A stretch of 64,000 nt of DNA from the NCBI GenBank assembly GCA_037833965.1, contig AP031352.1, forward strand, positions 8,226,501-8,290,500, given 5' to 3'. The notes under the pieces were generated by a model that saw only the letters and a program-made list of their open reading frames with translations, ran no database searches and was not told the DNA's origin. The position numbers and the translations under genes were made by a program. Positions within the stretch are counted from its first letter, which is position 1; each line of letters starts with the position of its first letter. This document shows, in pieces, positions 11,713 to 25,091 of this stretch. This DNA comes from Marchantia polymorpha subsp. ruderalis (lineage: Eukaryota; Streptophyta; Marchantiopsida; Marchantiales; Marchantiaceae).

Positions 11713-14700
11713 ATGGAATCAAGCAGTAGTTTTTCGGTGAGGAACTTAGGATTGGAGGAGCATCATCTGAAAGCAAGTGAGTTCTCGGACAGAGAAGAAT
11801 TCGCGAATGGGAAAGTAGCCACGGACCTGCTTTCAGGATATGGAAGCTGGGACCAGACTTGTGCAACGATGCAGAGTGAAAGCGAGGGCAGCTACGAAGT
11901 GGGATCCTCACCTGTATTTGATGAAAGCTTTTACATGGACCCTACGAAAATGAAAGCCGAGCTGCATGCAACATCGGATGCAATGGACGAGATGGTAGGT
12001 AAAGTGGCAATCAAGCTCATGGTAGCCGAAGCTGTCTTGAGGGGCATAGCGAGTGCAGTGGAGGTAGATGCCTCTGAAGCTGTAGACGTCATAGAGACAG
12101 AATTGCTGAAGGTTAAGCGCGAGTTGCAGGACAAAGATTTAACAGTCATCAAGCTCATGAACACTTTGAAACAGAAGGAAGAGGAACTTGTCAAATTTGT
12201 AGAGGACAGCAGATCTAAAGAGCGTCGTCTAGTCATGGACATGTTGACAGAAAGGGAGCGCATTCTTGGAAAGGTCAAAGAAAGTGACAAGTATGTGGCG
12301 CAGAAGGAGAGGGAGCTGCTTAAGATGGCAGAACACATGGTTGAGCTCTCATTAAACTTGGCGGCTGAGAGCAAAAGGGTCAATATCCTGGAGAAACAAG
12401 TGAGAGAAGCCAAAGACGCAGAGGCGGTAAAAGGAAGGGAGTTGTTAGCAATGATGGAGAAAACCGAGCAATTCAGATCAGAAAAGGAAACAATTGTAGA
12501 GATGGTGAAACGAGAAGCCAGGCTTAAGGAGTTACGTCTGACAGAGAGTTTGGATGAGAAGGAGAAAGTTCTCAATAAGCACCTGGAGACAATTAGGACT
12601 CTAGAAACTCAAGAACAAAGTCTTAGGAAAGAGTTGGATGCCCACATCCAGAAGGAGCTACAATTGTCCGAGACTTTGGCTGAGAAAGGGAGAGTCATCA
12701 GTCAGCAAGTACAGGTAATGAGTACTTTGGAAACTAGGGGTAAACAACTTAGTGAAGAGCTGGTTGTCCGAAGTCAGAAGGAGCAAGAATTGACTGAGAT
12801 CATAGCTGAAAAGAAAGAGATCATCAGTCAGCATCTTCAGGCAATAAGTACTCTGAAAGCTGCAGAACAACAACTTAGAGAAGAGTTGGATGGTTGGACC
12901 CAGAAAGAGCTACTAACAACCGAGAGTCTGGTGGAGAAGGTAACTTTGGTGAGCGAGCATGTAAGGAGTCTCGAGTCTGCAGAGGAGGACCTCAAAGAGC
13001 AGCTCTACAGCCAGAGCATGGAGGTGCAGAGTCTGACCGAGAGCTTATCTGGAAAGGAAGAGCAGCTCAAGAAGTACGTCGAGACCATCAAGTCCTTAGA
13101 GCTTGCTGAGATGGAGCTCAGGGAGTTAGTGGAGACTCAGAGCCAAAAGGAGCGTTTTTTGATGGGAGACTTGCTGGAGAAGGATGAACTGATCCGTAAG
13201 CAGCTTACCACCATCACAACATTAGAATCTTCTGAGCATGGACTGAGGAAGGAGGCTCAAGAACTTCGCGAGGAGGTTAACAAGTTGTTGCAGTCCGGCA
13301 AAGATACTTTAGAGGTCCTTAATAAAGTAAGGGATGCAATCAAGTTCCATGCTGAAACTATAGAGGAGAAAGACAGAAGTCTGAGATTCTTACAGGGCGA
13401 GATTGAACTTCTTAATTCCAAAATCGAAGACCTGAGTTCATCAAATTCAATCCTTACCGAGAAACTCAATGGCCACAAACTGGAGGCAGAAAGTCAGCGG
13501 CACCAAATCGTGGAACAAGAAGCAGTAATTCGGGAGTCAGATTTTCGCTGTCAAGAGTTGTCTCTTGCCGAGAAACGCTTGCAGGATGAACTTGCTGCCT
13601 TGAATTCGAAAGTCCTTCAGTATGTGGTTGCCGGCCAGCGGGCACAAGAAGAGCTGCGGGAGCAGAGCTGGAAGCAGGAAGCCGAAATATCTCTGATTAT
13701 GACCATAATGGAAGGCAGAGTTGTGGATATAGAGAGGGAAATAAATCTACTTGGTGAAGAGTCGGCAAGGAACCAGGCGGAGACAGTTACGTTCAAATCG
13801 CAAACTTTGCAAAAGAGATACTTGGAATTCAGTAACTTGCGCTCTTCGAAAGCGGCTTTGGAAGCAAAATTGGTGGATGCTCAAGCTGCTATAAAACTGC
13901 TGGAAGAGATTACGAGGAAGGATGTTGAGGAGTTGGCCAACAAGGACCTTTTGTTACAACAAGCAGCGAGTAGGATCTCTCAGCTTGAAGAAAAGCTGAT
14001 CGTGAACGAGAAACTTTCTCAGGGATTACAGAAGGAAATGGAAGAGATGAAATTCCGTGATGAGAATTTGACGAAGCAGCTGAGGGTTTCTGAAAGTACA
14101 GTTCAGCAGGTGCGACATGATTTAGAGACCATCACTTTCCAGGAGCAGGAGGTAAGAGCCCGGGAGCTTCAGCTACAAAACTTGGTGGAGGATCTTGAAG
14201 GAAAAGTGTGGAGGCTCGAGTTTGAAAACACTTTCATAAGTTCCTACATGGGAAACGCCTCCCAAGATGTCCTGAATCTTGTCGCGAATGTCAACAAACG
14301 CTTATCCACCAGTTCGAAGACACTGGTTCTTTTGCAGCATGACTTGGAGGCAGCTGGTATTGAGCTTAGCAAGAGTAGAAACGAGATGGATAGTCTAAGG
14401 TCCACCAATTTGGATCTTTCTGCTTCTGTGGAGAGGATGCAAAACAAGGTTGAGAGCTATGCAGTGGACATGGCTGAAGCTAAAGCGGGATTACACGACC
14501 AAAGTGCGAAGTCAGAGAGAATGAAAGCTCACGTTTGTGAGTTGCAGTGTCAGATAGAGGGGTTACAGGACGAGCTAGAGTTTAAGTTGTCAAGAAAGGA
14601 GGAAGAAGCCATGCAGCTGGTGTCGAGCATAGAAGAGTGTAATTGGCGAAGCGAAGTAGAGACCTTCATTGTCTTAGGTCTGGCAGAGGGATCTATCCAG

Positions 14701-17700
14701 AAGTTAATGGAGAGTTTGTGTCATGCACGAGAAGAGATCAGGAACAAAAGTGAAGATTTAGTCAGTCTTCGTCGCGAATTTGAAGAGCTGAGTCAGAAAG
14801 TGAGAGCTCAGTCGTCTGGTATATCCGAGTTGAAGATGGCTCTTTCAAATAAAACGCAAGAGCTTTGTACTTTCAAAACAGATTTTGTGCTCCAAAATGC
14901 CATGCAAAGGGACGCTCTTGTACAAGAGCAATCACAGGCTAAAGAAGCCCTGAAAAAGATAGAGGAGCTGAAGAGGATGAAATTGACGCTACTTGACAGA
15001 ATACAAGAAGAGAAGTTGAGATGGGCTCAGCTCGAGGAGGCATTGGCAGAACAGAAGTTGAAGTACCAGGTTGAGATGGATATAGTTAGCACGGTCATGT
15101 ATGAGGCTGGGGTATCTGTGACAGCAAAGAACTTGGAGAGGGATGCTGAAGTAGCGCGTCTGTTGCACAACCATGCACCTAGTGAGGATTTCAAGATAGC
15201 AGATACATCAAGGAATTTTGGGTCTGGAACTGATTCAACGACTTGTTCTATAAAGGGAAAACCTAGCAGATTAAAGATGGAAACCAAAGTTAGTGGTTCG
15301 CCTCTCTCGAAAGTAGAGCTGTTGGTACGGAAGAATGAAGAGCTTCGTAGAGAGAAGGAGCAGCTTTTGACGCAGAAAACTGACGAGATATACAAGCTGA
15401 AGCGGGAATTCTACAAAGAGTTGGAAAGAGTCAAGGGAGAGAGGAGAAAAGATTACGAATCAGATGGCTCGCAAAAGGAGTCACCAAAGTCCAAATCCAC
15501 AAAGCCTAGGCAGCAAGCGTTTATCGGACCAGACGTCAAGCCAAATGACGCCGTTGCAAAATTGGAGAAGGTCGTTCTAGATCATGAAGGGAAGGTTTCC
15601 GAAATGAGAGGATTTTGGGATGCGGAGAAGTCTGCCTTGCTGGATTCTCTATCTCAAAAAGAGAATGAAATCAAGGAACTGGTATCCAAATTGTCCTCTC
15701 AAAGCCAAGCTCAGAGATCTGATGATTTTGCGCAGTTTGAGAAGGTCATAGCAGATAATGAGAGAATGGTTTCTGAGACTAGAGCTCTGTGGGATACTGA
15801 GAAGTCGACTTTGCTGGAGTCTCTTGCTCACAAAGATGACGAAATCAAGGCACTGGTATCCAAATTGTCTTCCCAAAGCCAAGCTCAGAACTCTGACGAC
15901 TTTGCGAAGTTTGAGAAGGTCGTAGCAGATAATGAGAGAATGGTTTCTGAGATGAGAGCTCTGTGGGATGCTGAGAAGTCGACGTTGCTGGAGTCTCTCG
16001 CTCAAAGAGATGACGAAATTAAGGAACTGGTCAACAAGCTGTCTCTGAAAGACGAAGTTCGGTCAAGTGACGACTGTGCAAAGCTTGAGAAAGTTGTTGC
16101 GTATATCGAAAGGAAGGTTGCTGAAACGAGCGCTCGGTGGGACGCTGAGAAGTCGATGTTGCTGGAGTCTCTTTCTAAAAGAGATGAAGAAATCAAGGAA
16201 CTAGTGAGCAAGTTGTCACTGGAAACCGAAGCTCGGTCAAGTGATGATTACGGAAGGCTTGAGAAGGCTGTATCGGATCTTGAAAAGAAGGATTCTGAGA
16301 TGAGAGCCCTTTGGAACACTGAGAAGTCTGTTTTTGAGAAACAAATCCAGGAACTGGGAAGCAACTTAATTCAGGCTCTTGAGAGAGAAAGAGAGTGCTT
16401 GGAGGGACAAGCAAGGTTGGAGGAACGTCTTGCTGCTGTTGAGATCGAGCGGAGTCGATTGAAAGCCATGCATGAGCAAGAGATGGAGAACGCAGCATCA
16501 TGCTTCATCAAAGATCTGGAAGTCAAGACTCGTCAGCTTAGTGAAGCTATGAAGGATGCCCAAGAAAAGAACATGCAGGTAGTGGAGCTGGGTGACGTGG
16601 TCAGACGTGTGAACAACGAAGTTTCAGTCTTGAAAGCTGAAATATCGTCAGTACGTCAGAAGATGGAAATTGGATTCGCCGAGGAGGTCCAGTCCTATAT
16701 TGCATCAGTCCAGCAACTGGAGAGGGGTGTAACTCATAGAACGAAGCAATACAATCTGAGGTACGATACAGTGTATTCCTCCATGGTTTGCAGACCTGAC
16801 GTCTTTCCTATTTCAGTGTAGAACGGCATTTCAAGTTTCCAAACGGACAATAAATGTTGCTTGAACAAGTTTCTGACGTCGTGCCGAACGCTACCTGCGG
16901 AGGATCTCTTTATCTAAGTTGTACTTCGGGGAATACGCTCCAAACGATGTATCAGAAGCCCTCTCTCCTTACTTCACTGGTTCACGTTTCCAATTTTCAT
17001 CAGCTCGTCAAGCTTTTTGCTGTTCTCTTAGCCTCTTGAATGTGTATCTTTACTTGGTGGAGAGGTCGCTATATTTCTTCCTTTCAGATGACAAGCTCAG
17101 TAGATCTGCTTTGTCAACGCTTGATCAGTAGCCTCACAGTCCTTTGAGGGTTGACTGACAGCTAAATCTTGATCCACTGAATGTTTTCGTTGATCAGGCT
17201 GCAACGAGCACACAGCCTGCTCAACCATCTAGTAAGGCAATTCAGCTTGCTTGCTTCGAGTGAAACAGTCCACATGCAAAACCTTCAGAACCTCACAAAG
17301 GCCGAAGCAGAGGTGAGTACCAAATGTGTCTTGGTCCTTGGTAGGTAATGCTCTCTAGTAGACGTACATCTAAATTCTTTGCTAAAGCTCTTGCAAGTAT
17401 GCTTTGAAACCAAGATGATTCAGCACTTGATGTTTGATATTGACTATCCAGTGAATTGGTGGTTGTCTTTTGCCCGCAAAAGGTTGACTTGCTTGGGGAC
17501 GAAGTTGATGCATTGATGGAAGTACTGGAGAAAGTGTATACAGTTTTGAGCCATTATCACCCTGTTATTCAGCTTTATCCAGGGGTAAGATATATGTCAA
17601 ATTTTTGTCTAGTTTGTTTAACATGGATTAAACAACTGCCAACCTTTTACAAGTGATGTCAGGTGGTTCGTTTTTTCACCTTTAGATACCACAATTGCTA

Positions 17701-17955
17701 TCGAACACACCACCTTTTGCTCATATTCCTCTGTACTACCTAGATTCACTACAAAAGTCACAGTTTTTAACTTCAGAGCAGCTGGAGTAGGAGCGCTGCG
17801 TGTTCTTCATTTTCCAAGAATCTGCTTCTGAACCGGTGAATCTGGTCTGACAAATAGCTTACATCTGGTGCATTTTGCAGTTGGCAGATCTTGCGAAGGT
17901 GGTCAGAAATGAGGTTCTCCAGCGCCTTCGTGATTCGAATGATGTATCATTGTAA
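11713..17955 (+). CDS. Giant coiled-coil protein, 1,779 aa, four coding exons
   Basis: Inferred exons are 11713-16760, 17198-17312, 17483-17584 and 17881-17955; all introns are GT-AG and phases close exactly. The first in-frame ATG is 11713; the frame stays open upstream to an acceptor at 11659, so an earlier start on a 5' exon is possible. Almost the whole product is heptad-rich Glu/Lys/Leu coiled coil. Residues about 277-520 hold six imperfect repeats of about 42 residues. Residues 1284-1556 hold four 58-residue repeats plus a partial fifth. The C-terminal exons encode a compact, conserved-looking tail containing LEKVYTVLSHYHPVIQLYPG and ending RLRDSNDVSL. There is no membrane segment or motor/kinase domain. 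Such proteins usually act as cytoskeletal, Golgi or nuclear-envelope tethers, but I cannot assign this one to a named family. The unspliced reading would give an artificial tail after residue 1682. Confidence 0.85.
15562..16380 (+). repeat. 174-bp coding tandem repeat (58-aa coiled-coil unit)
   Basis: Units start at 15562, 15736, 15910, 16084 and (partial) 16258, exactly 174 bp apart, all in frame. Each encodes a block with FEKVVADNERMVSE, WDAEKSTLLESL and DDEIKELVSKLS. Units 2 and 3 are the most alike, so the array expanded recently by unequal crossing-over. 58 is not a multiple of 7, so each unit must contain a heptad skip. Confidence 0.9.
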
Positions 17956-18234
17956 CCTGCCAGCGCGGGTCATTTTTGCTTTGTCAAATTCATCTGTACA
18001 TTAGGACTTGAGTCAGTGTAACATCATTTGCTCCTTGGGCTGTGGGAATTGAAAATGCCCCCGTCTCACATCCCTGTGTGGGAAATTTTTCATGTGATAT
18101 ACAAAAGGCCAGAAGTTGTAGAATATGGAGAAGTAGGCTGCTGCTCGATGAGGAGACCTGAAGTGGGAAATCTAGCTAAGCTACCCACCCTGCCTTCCTA
18201 CCTGATCAAAAGAAGGGTTTGGAAATATATGTTC

Positions 18235-18240
18235 AATAAA
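18235..18240 (+). terminator. Poly(A) signal AATAAA of the coiled-coil gene
   Basis: A canonical AATAAA lies about 280 bp after the stop codon at 17953-17955. The sequence turns AT-rich shortly after. No other gene lies between, so this is the likely 3' end. Confidence 0.5.
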
Positions 18241-21200
18241 TTTTTGACTTTTCTTTGAACCTAAGTGTACAAGTCTGGCATTATTCTGTAAAGCAATAAG
18301 GAAACTTGAATTTGCAAGTCTTTTGACTCAGTGGAGATGAAGCTGATTAGATACCAACTCTGGTGAGCTACTTACTACTTGTCGCTTTAACTGTCTTGAT
18401 GGATTGTTACCTCATTTGTTTAGAGATACTGTCTCGAATATCACATCAATCCATCGACCCCATTACATTCACTGATCACGCTCCTAAAATTTCGACGACG
18501 AACAATTTAGATCAATCACGTGACCCTCAAGATCAACATTCCGTGGGTAATTGTGATTCTTACCGGAGGATATGCATCTCTCTCGTCAAGAAGATTAGAT
18601 ATGTAAAGCAAGCTGATCGAACAGGGACATTCATTTCAGACGTGGTTTTGTGTATCGTGATCCGAATAGCCGAATTGTAAGGATGTTCTACAATGCAGCA
18701 GCTGTAGTCACAGATTCCATGTAATCCGCAGAATTTCCCTACGATGCGGCTACACGAATCACATTTAATCTCATAGTTGCTCTAGTTCTTTCACAAGATC
18801 ATCGGATAAACTTGAATAACTTTGAAAGTTCGCCATATAGTTTCAACGGAATCGAGCTCTATTATCACAGAGAAATTGTCAAAAGTTTGCATGATATTTG
18901 GGAGATATTTTCCGGAAACTTAGTGTACCATCAACATATGTAGAACTTGACAGTAGATACGGTAGATGACCGTGCCAAAAAGGTTGGTTTACAAGATTCA
19001 GATGAAATTGGAGAGATACAGTGTAAAGAATTATGTGTTGAGAATCGTCTATTTATCCTTCTCCAATTGAAATGGCTCCTTTTGGATAAACAGGTTTACA
19101 AATTTTGTATGTAAAGTTTTGGGATTCAAAAAAGTATGAAAAGACAAGTATTCAAATGAATAAAATTTAATATGTTTTTGCACAAATGATATAAATATTT
19201 TGAAAAGTTACCTACTTACTTTCTAAAAGAAATTTTTTTTTACTTAAGACATAAAATTCTATAAAAAAGATATTTAAATTTGTTTTCAGAGATTTAATCA
19301 CAATGTTGCAACATTTTAGAAGCAGAAAATAGCAGCTTGAAAAAATAAATAAGATACTGTAATTTATACTGTAATTTATTGATCATATTTATATTCGTAA
19401 GATTATTACTTCAAATTTTTTAATGAAATTTGATGAATAATTATTGTTTATTTGGATTTTGGAATGTTCTATAATCTTTGATGATAAAATCAACGAAAAA
19501 GAAAGAATGATGGGTTGATTTTCATAAAAAAATTTAAATTTACTGCAATGAATTGCAATACTTGATCATGTTTTAATTATATCGTGGCTTGAAAAAACGG
19601 AAAACACTTCATGACATAATTTTATTTTTATACCTAGTTGAGAATTATCCTAATTGAATAAACTAAAGTAAAAGGACAATTTGGATGAAGACTTCCCTTT
19701 GCCTCTGAGTGCTACCACCGTTTTAATCAAGTAGGAACGAAACTTGGTAATTTGATATTTCTTGTTTCTTTCTTCACTTTGTCAAATGTTCTTCCCACTA
19801 CCATAATACAAAACCATTCACGACGGGAGTCACGTCACTGGAACTTCGTTTTTCATCTGCCTCATATTTGTAAGTGCTGGACATTGAGTATATTTGAAGA
19901 TTCCTCTTTGACTTCCAGAATTTTTACTCTGGTTTAAAATTGAGGCTCCTCAACTCGGTCGACTGATGTTCTACCATCTTGGGAGTTGGCGTTCTCAGCA
20001 AGTGCATGGTTGTTACTGTACGTAGATAGATTGTTGAGCTGCAATGAAGTGTACCAGTCATGATGCCTTTTTTCTTCTCTCCTAATTTGTAAGCGCATGT
20101 CATTCCATTCGCACAATCATCGGTCGAGCATCCAGCACTCCTTTCAAAGCTCTCATCGTTTCATAGCTTTTGGTATCCGCCCGCGGCCACTTTCAGTAAT
20201 ATTGAAGCAAACCATTTTGTGCATGCATCCATTGCTTTCTGTCAGCACATGACAATAGGCTAAATTTTATTGATTTGTGTTCAATTATATTTCAGACTAA
20301 CTTCCCTCGCATTTGCGGATATGAAAACCGTTAGACCGCAGATCCTGAACAATCTCAACCTCAAGACAGTGAGCCCAAAGAGGTTCTTTTATATTTGTCC
20401 AATGTATTCTAAAGGATGAGTTTGCGGTCTCTCAAAGGAATGAATGGTTTTGTTTCCCGGTTTTGCGAAGTCGCCGGCATAATATCATGCAGGGAGAACG
20501 TACTCCCGTATAACATCGGAGCGATATGGAAGGCCCAAATTATCTAGAAACGAGTGACTGAATTGAACGGACAATTGTGAAATATCATTAGAACATACTT
20601 GATCGCCGAGTAGTACTTACTTTATCCATGCTCCTCCCATCTAACCTAAATTCGAAGAGAAGTTCCGTTTCTGAGGGTTGTATGGGGTTGACTTTTCTAC
20701 ACCATAAGCTTCTAAATTGATTCTACTACAGTTCGTACGTACTATTTCTTCAGCAGGTAAATTTGCCTGGTCGGTGAGTGCACTTGCTCTAGTGGTGGGT
20801 GGGTGAGTTGCTCGAGGTGAAAAAGAGCTGCCGTTCTTTGCCATAAAGTGGTTTATGTGCCAGGGATGGAGTGATTTTCAAGGTGAGATATTCTTCCAAT
20901 GCAGAATGTGCTTCGTCAAGTCTTGGACTGAAAGGGGTGGATCGGAAGTAGTTCATGCTTCTTTGATTTCTATGGACAACCCTACATTTACTACAGTAGG
21001 TAAGTGATGACATACTGACAGATTCCGCCTCTTGCTCTGCTTCCACTTGCTCAGGGGTAGGTAGGGTGCCGTGGGCTCCAAGTGGCCCTGGCCCAACTGT
21101 TCCTGTGAGCTGTGAAGCTGCCATGCGTCAGTCAGGCAGTCTACGAGAGCAAATGGGTACGGAGTTCATGCACTTGACGCTCTCCGTACGCCTCCCCTCC

Positions 21201-22144
21201 CGTTCATTACCTCATCCAGAGCTTCGGGAGCTTTTTAACGCTGGATCAGTTCAGCAACCCAGGCGTGGCCTTCCATCCCATGTGTCACAGGGAGATAGGC
21301 TTAGATCTGGAAAGGGAGGATTATTCAAACTTCGAGAGTCATGGCGCAGTTCGTGTCATCCATACTTTCGCGGCACTAAATGGTTATACGAAACGCGGCA
21401 AAAGTTAACGATTCATGACCTGCTACATTGGAAGTACCGGCTAGATGACCACGAGGTTGACCGTTTGACCGACAAGATCTTGGGTGATGAAAATGATTCG
21501 AGTCCATGCACTTTTGGAACGGTGTGCTTTCTCACTGCATGTCAAAGTTGGTCGTTCTTTTGTGGCTTCATAGTTTTCGCGTTTGGATATTCGAGATCTG
21601 TTGGCGGCAACATGGATTCATGAACTGTTGTAGGCATAAAAAAGGGGAGGTGGTGGGCCGAGAGAGTACTCTCATAGTCAGCTCAACTTCATATGAATAA
21701 AAGTACAAGTCGAATGATTGTTGTGAGATCTATGGTGGTGAATTGCCACTGTTCCTGCTGCAGATGTATAAACTGAAAATTCGCCGAATTGATGGAGCTA
21801 GAATATTCTCATCTGACGCTATCATCGAAGAAATTCAACCCAGCATCCGCTGAAAAGGATTGGAGACTCCCTAGCGTAGACTTGTGCTCTGAAATGCATG
21901 TATCCAAGAAAAACCACGGACCCTACTTCTAACATAGCGGAAAGTAGTCCCAAGGGATTCTGTCTACAGTGGTCCGGTTGTACCATGGCAAATACCCATG
22001 GCTTATTTAACCTGTCTACAGCTGTTCACCGTCAATAATCACAGATTCCCGAAACAACCAGATTTGTCTACAATTTGAGGCATTCAAAAGATTTGAGGCC
22101 TGTAAAGTCTATTATGGATCTGGGCAGTTTTATCTGTCCTAGTC
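18241..22144. other. Intergenic spacer between convergent genes
   Basis: The first part (about 18.9-19.7 kb) is AT-rich. From about 19.7 to 22.1 kb composition is balanced, with many short open frames but no recognisable family. The region may include 3' UTRs of the convergent flanking genes. The one protein-like stretch is listed separately. Confidence 0.5.
21066..21623 (+). other. Unassigned protein-like region with two competing frames
   Basis: One frame is open for 185 codons (21066-21623). A second frame, open for about 75 codons within 21,178-21,410, reads more like a real protein (segments NPGVAFHPMCHREIGLDLER and AVRVIHTFAALNGYTKR). A single frameshift would be needed to use both. 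There is no clear start, splice site or family. It could be a decayed exon or gene fragment, or chance in a GC-balanced spacer. Confidence 0.25.
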
Positions 22145-25091
22145 CTAAACCGCTCTATCTAATTGGTCCCTGTAGGCGGCCAAACTCTGCAAAAGAAACA
22201 TGAAACAATCAACTTTAAAAGCAATACGAACCTACACCTAATCACAGGACAAGGAACACAGAATCATTCCTAACGGTGATTTCTGCCTTCCAACCAATCA
22301 TCTTGATTCACACATGACATACGCTGTTAAGCAGTGCAAGTATTTAGTTGGGAAATTGCTTACCCGAGTAAGTGCATATACGCCTTGCACACTTGGTCCT
22401 GTTGGGCTTCCTCGTCGAAGGAATTTTCCTTTCTTAACAACGTAAAGCATGGGGATGCCAGTTGACAGCTCAAGTTCGATAACCTGTTTGCAAACATCAC
22501 CTATACATCAATGGTTTTTTCTTTCCTTTTGGCGAACTAAACATCTCTTAGATGTTGCGAAACCCTTCTTTACTGAACAGTTTCGAATTTGAAAACTGAA
22601 CGACAGTACGTGCTCGTGCCTTTGCAAAAAAATACGTCCACTTACCTCCTGAGAGGTGAGCTTGTCCAGATACATGATAATCGAGCGCAAAGAATTCCCG
22701 TGTGCAGATATCAACACATTTTTGCCTGCTGCGAGTTGGGGTTCCACCTGGCGAAGGGGAAAAGTAATTAGTATGCCAGCTTTGTTTGAGCATTCGCCGG
22801 GATATTTGGCACAACATTTTCAATGTCATCATTTTACCTGCTCGGAGAAGTACTTTACAGCTCGTTCCGCACACATAGCTAAACTTTCGCCATTGGGAGG
22901 AGGAATATCATAGCTTCGTCGCCACACTTTCACCTGATCATCTCCATACTTGTCTGCAGTTTCTTTCTTGTTCAAACCCTGCAATTCGCCGTACCTGATT
23001 TTGCACAATGATGAGACATTGCTTGCTTTGTAACCTCCATGTTCTTCTTCTATGGAAATCTAATGTGATTCGAGTGCATCGCAGGTATATAGCGTCGAAA
23101 ACATGACAAAGATGGAATCCACACATGAAAAAGATGAGAATGTATACATACATCCTCTCGTTCAACTCCCAAGCCGTAATAACTGGTATAGTTTCTTCCT
23201 TTGTTTCCTCGCTGAAAATAGTACTCCATTCAGTTGCCCTGTCGCTCTCATTGTGAAGGACGGTTGGAACCTGGAAATTCAAGTAGCAATTGTCAATGCT
23301 GCCCACACAATCCTCAAAGAGAAGTTATCCAGATCAAAATGGTTGTTTCACAATAGTTCTTCTGTACGGTTGAAGTAAGAGGGAAGCAGAAACTTCAAAA
23401 TGGAAAATCTTCAAATTAAGCGTCAGTAAGCGGAAGCTGAAGGCACTAGAATACCTCCCTTTATTTGAACCAAACTCTAACTAAGAAATTTTAGTCAATC
23501 CAAAAGGAATAACTAAAACGCAGTTACTCTTGAAGACAAAATAAATCTCTCGACTATGAAAGGTCACAAGAGATGCAAATAAATCACCTTTTTCTTGCGA
23601 TGTTGGGTCATCGCCAACATAGCTGTCATCTGAGCACGGATCAACGCAGACGTATAGATTATGTCCACGGGAATGTCACAGATACGTCTTCCAGCTTCAA
23701 GAGCCTCATCTACTCCTCGCTGAGAGAGTGGCACATCCACACATCCAGTGAACAAATTCTTTTGATTCCAAAGAGACTCTCCATGTCGAATCAAAATTAA
23801 CGCTGCCTCAGCTGCGCATCCACAGAAAAAAAACTGGTAAGACCACATATACTGACGACATGTATCTGCTCGCAATTACTGGAAAACTTCTAATGTCTCA
23901 CAGAACTTTTTCAAGGACTTCGTAACAGTATTTTCTTCAGAACGCGAAGATAATAGAATGAGTCAGGGAATGCGTGATCATAGATGAGGAGCCTCCATGA
24001 TCAAGAAACATCTTTCTCCTAGTCCATTCCTCAATCGACAAATAACTAGTGTACTTGTCTAGCCTTGTGATGATTGAGGATAATCTTGATCCATTCTATT
24101 GTTAGAACGATTGTGCTTGGGTGTGGGTAAAATTACATTTAGAGTATATCACACTCTTAGAGTTACCATGCTAGCTTTTAAAAGCAATTCAGCTCATTGA
24201 ATCAAGGAGGGCCGCTGTTTCTCTACGTAAACTGAAAGCTGAAAGATCCACTGAGGATCACTTAATGACCTCCCTGAATCTTGTTTGAATTCAATAAGTC
24301 ATCAACGTGACCCGACATACTCCATAACAGAAGAATTGGCCTGAGATAGTATCAATTCTAGAAGGCAGAAGACGACACAGAGAGACAAGGTAAATTTGAT
24401 TATGAAAAATACAGCGACTTTGTAAAGTTTTCAAATAGTGTTTAAATCCAGTTTAATCCAATTTATGTGGTAGTTTCTTTCTCAACCATATGAGTACAAG
24501 TTCGATTCTCTATAACACAACCTTAAGTTTGCAAGAAGAGTTGATCTCTGCCAAATCCACAGAAAATAGATCTTCCAGATGAAGAAAATAAGTAGACATT
24601 TATATCTTGACGTGAGTAGTACACAACCATGGGGACGAAAAAAGTTTTCGGAGGTCCAGAAATAAACAAAAAAATCAAATTACAACATCTGGATGCCATG
24701 TGGAGTCGGTCGGGAATGAAACCTTAGCTCGAGAATACTGAAACCAAACACAATTTTCCACTTTCTGTAATACCTCACCAGTAATACTCATATTCGAAAT
24801 TCAATGTGACGTATACTCACTTGACGGCGGCGAGGCGGTAGCACCATTAGCTTCAGAGGAGGCACCATTCGAATGACCATTAGTAGATGCACGGACAAAT
24901 AACTGCTTCCGGGTATATCCTTTTGTGTTGGACACAGCACCAAGCGAATGAGAGATATTCACGCTCCCTCTGTTGAATGGGACCGACAGGTTCGAGACTT
25001 TCGCGTACTCTGAAAGCCCTTGTTCTTGAACAATTCTGGAGGTCACTGTCAACGTTCGGATACCTGACGTGAGGCATGAGGTTGCAGCCAT
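22145..25091 (-). CDS. Plastid 2,3-bisphosphoglycerate-dependent phosphoglycerate mutase
   Basis: Catalyses interconversion of 3- and 2-phosphoglycerate in glycolysis. Seven exons in transcript order: 25091-24821, 23811-23588, 23270-23152, 22994-22838, 22747-22646, 22483-22364, 22186-22145. All introns are GT-AG and phases close, giving 344 residues. Residues 1-90 are Ser/Thr/Asn-rich with few acidic residues and look like a plastid transit peptide. The mature domain starts at the active-site motif [11 protein letters not shown] (phosphorylated His about 100), followed by [43 protein letters not shown] and SAHGNSLR (second catalytic His about 273). Order, spacing and length fit the bacterial-type dPGAM found in plant plastids, as opposed to the cofactor-independent cytosolic enzyme. 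Exon 2 starts precisely where the catalytic domain begins, which suggests the transit peptide is a separately acquired exon. Plastid location is inferred. Confidence 0.93.

Noticed and set aside
16761..16821. Extension of the coiled-coil CDS to the stop at 16821
   Set aside because: A good donor at 16761 and an in-phase downstream exon with continued heptad-like sequence make this intron sequence.
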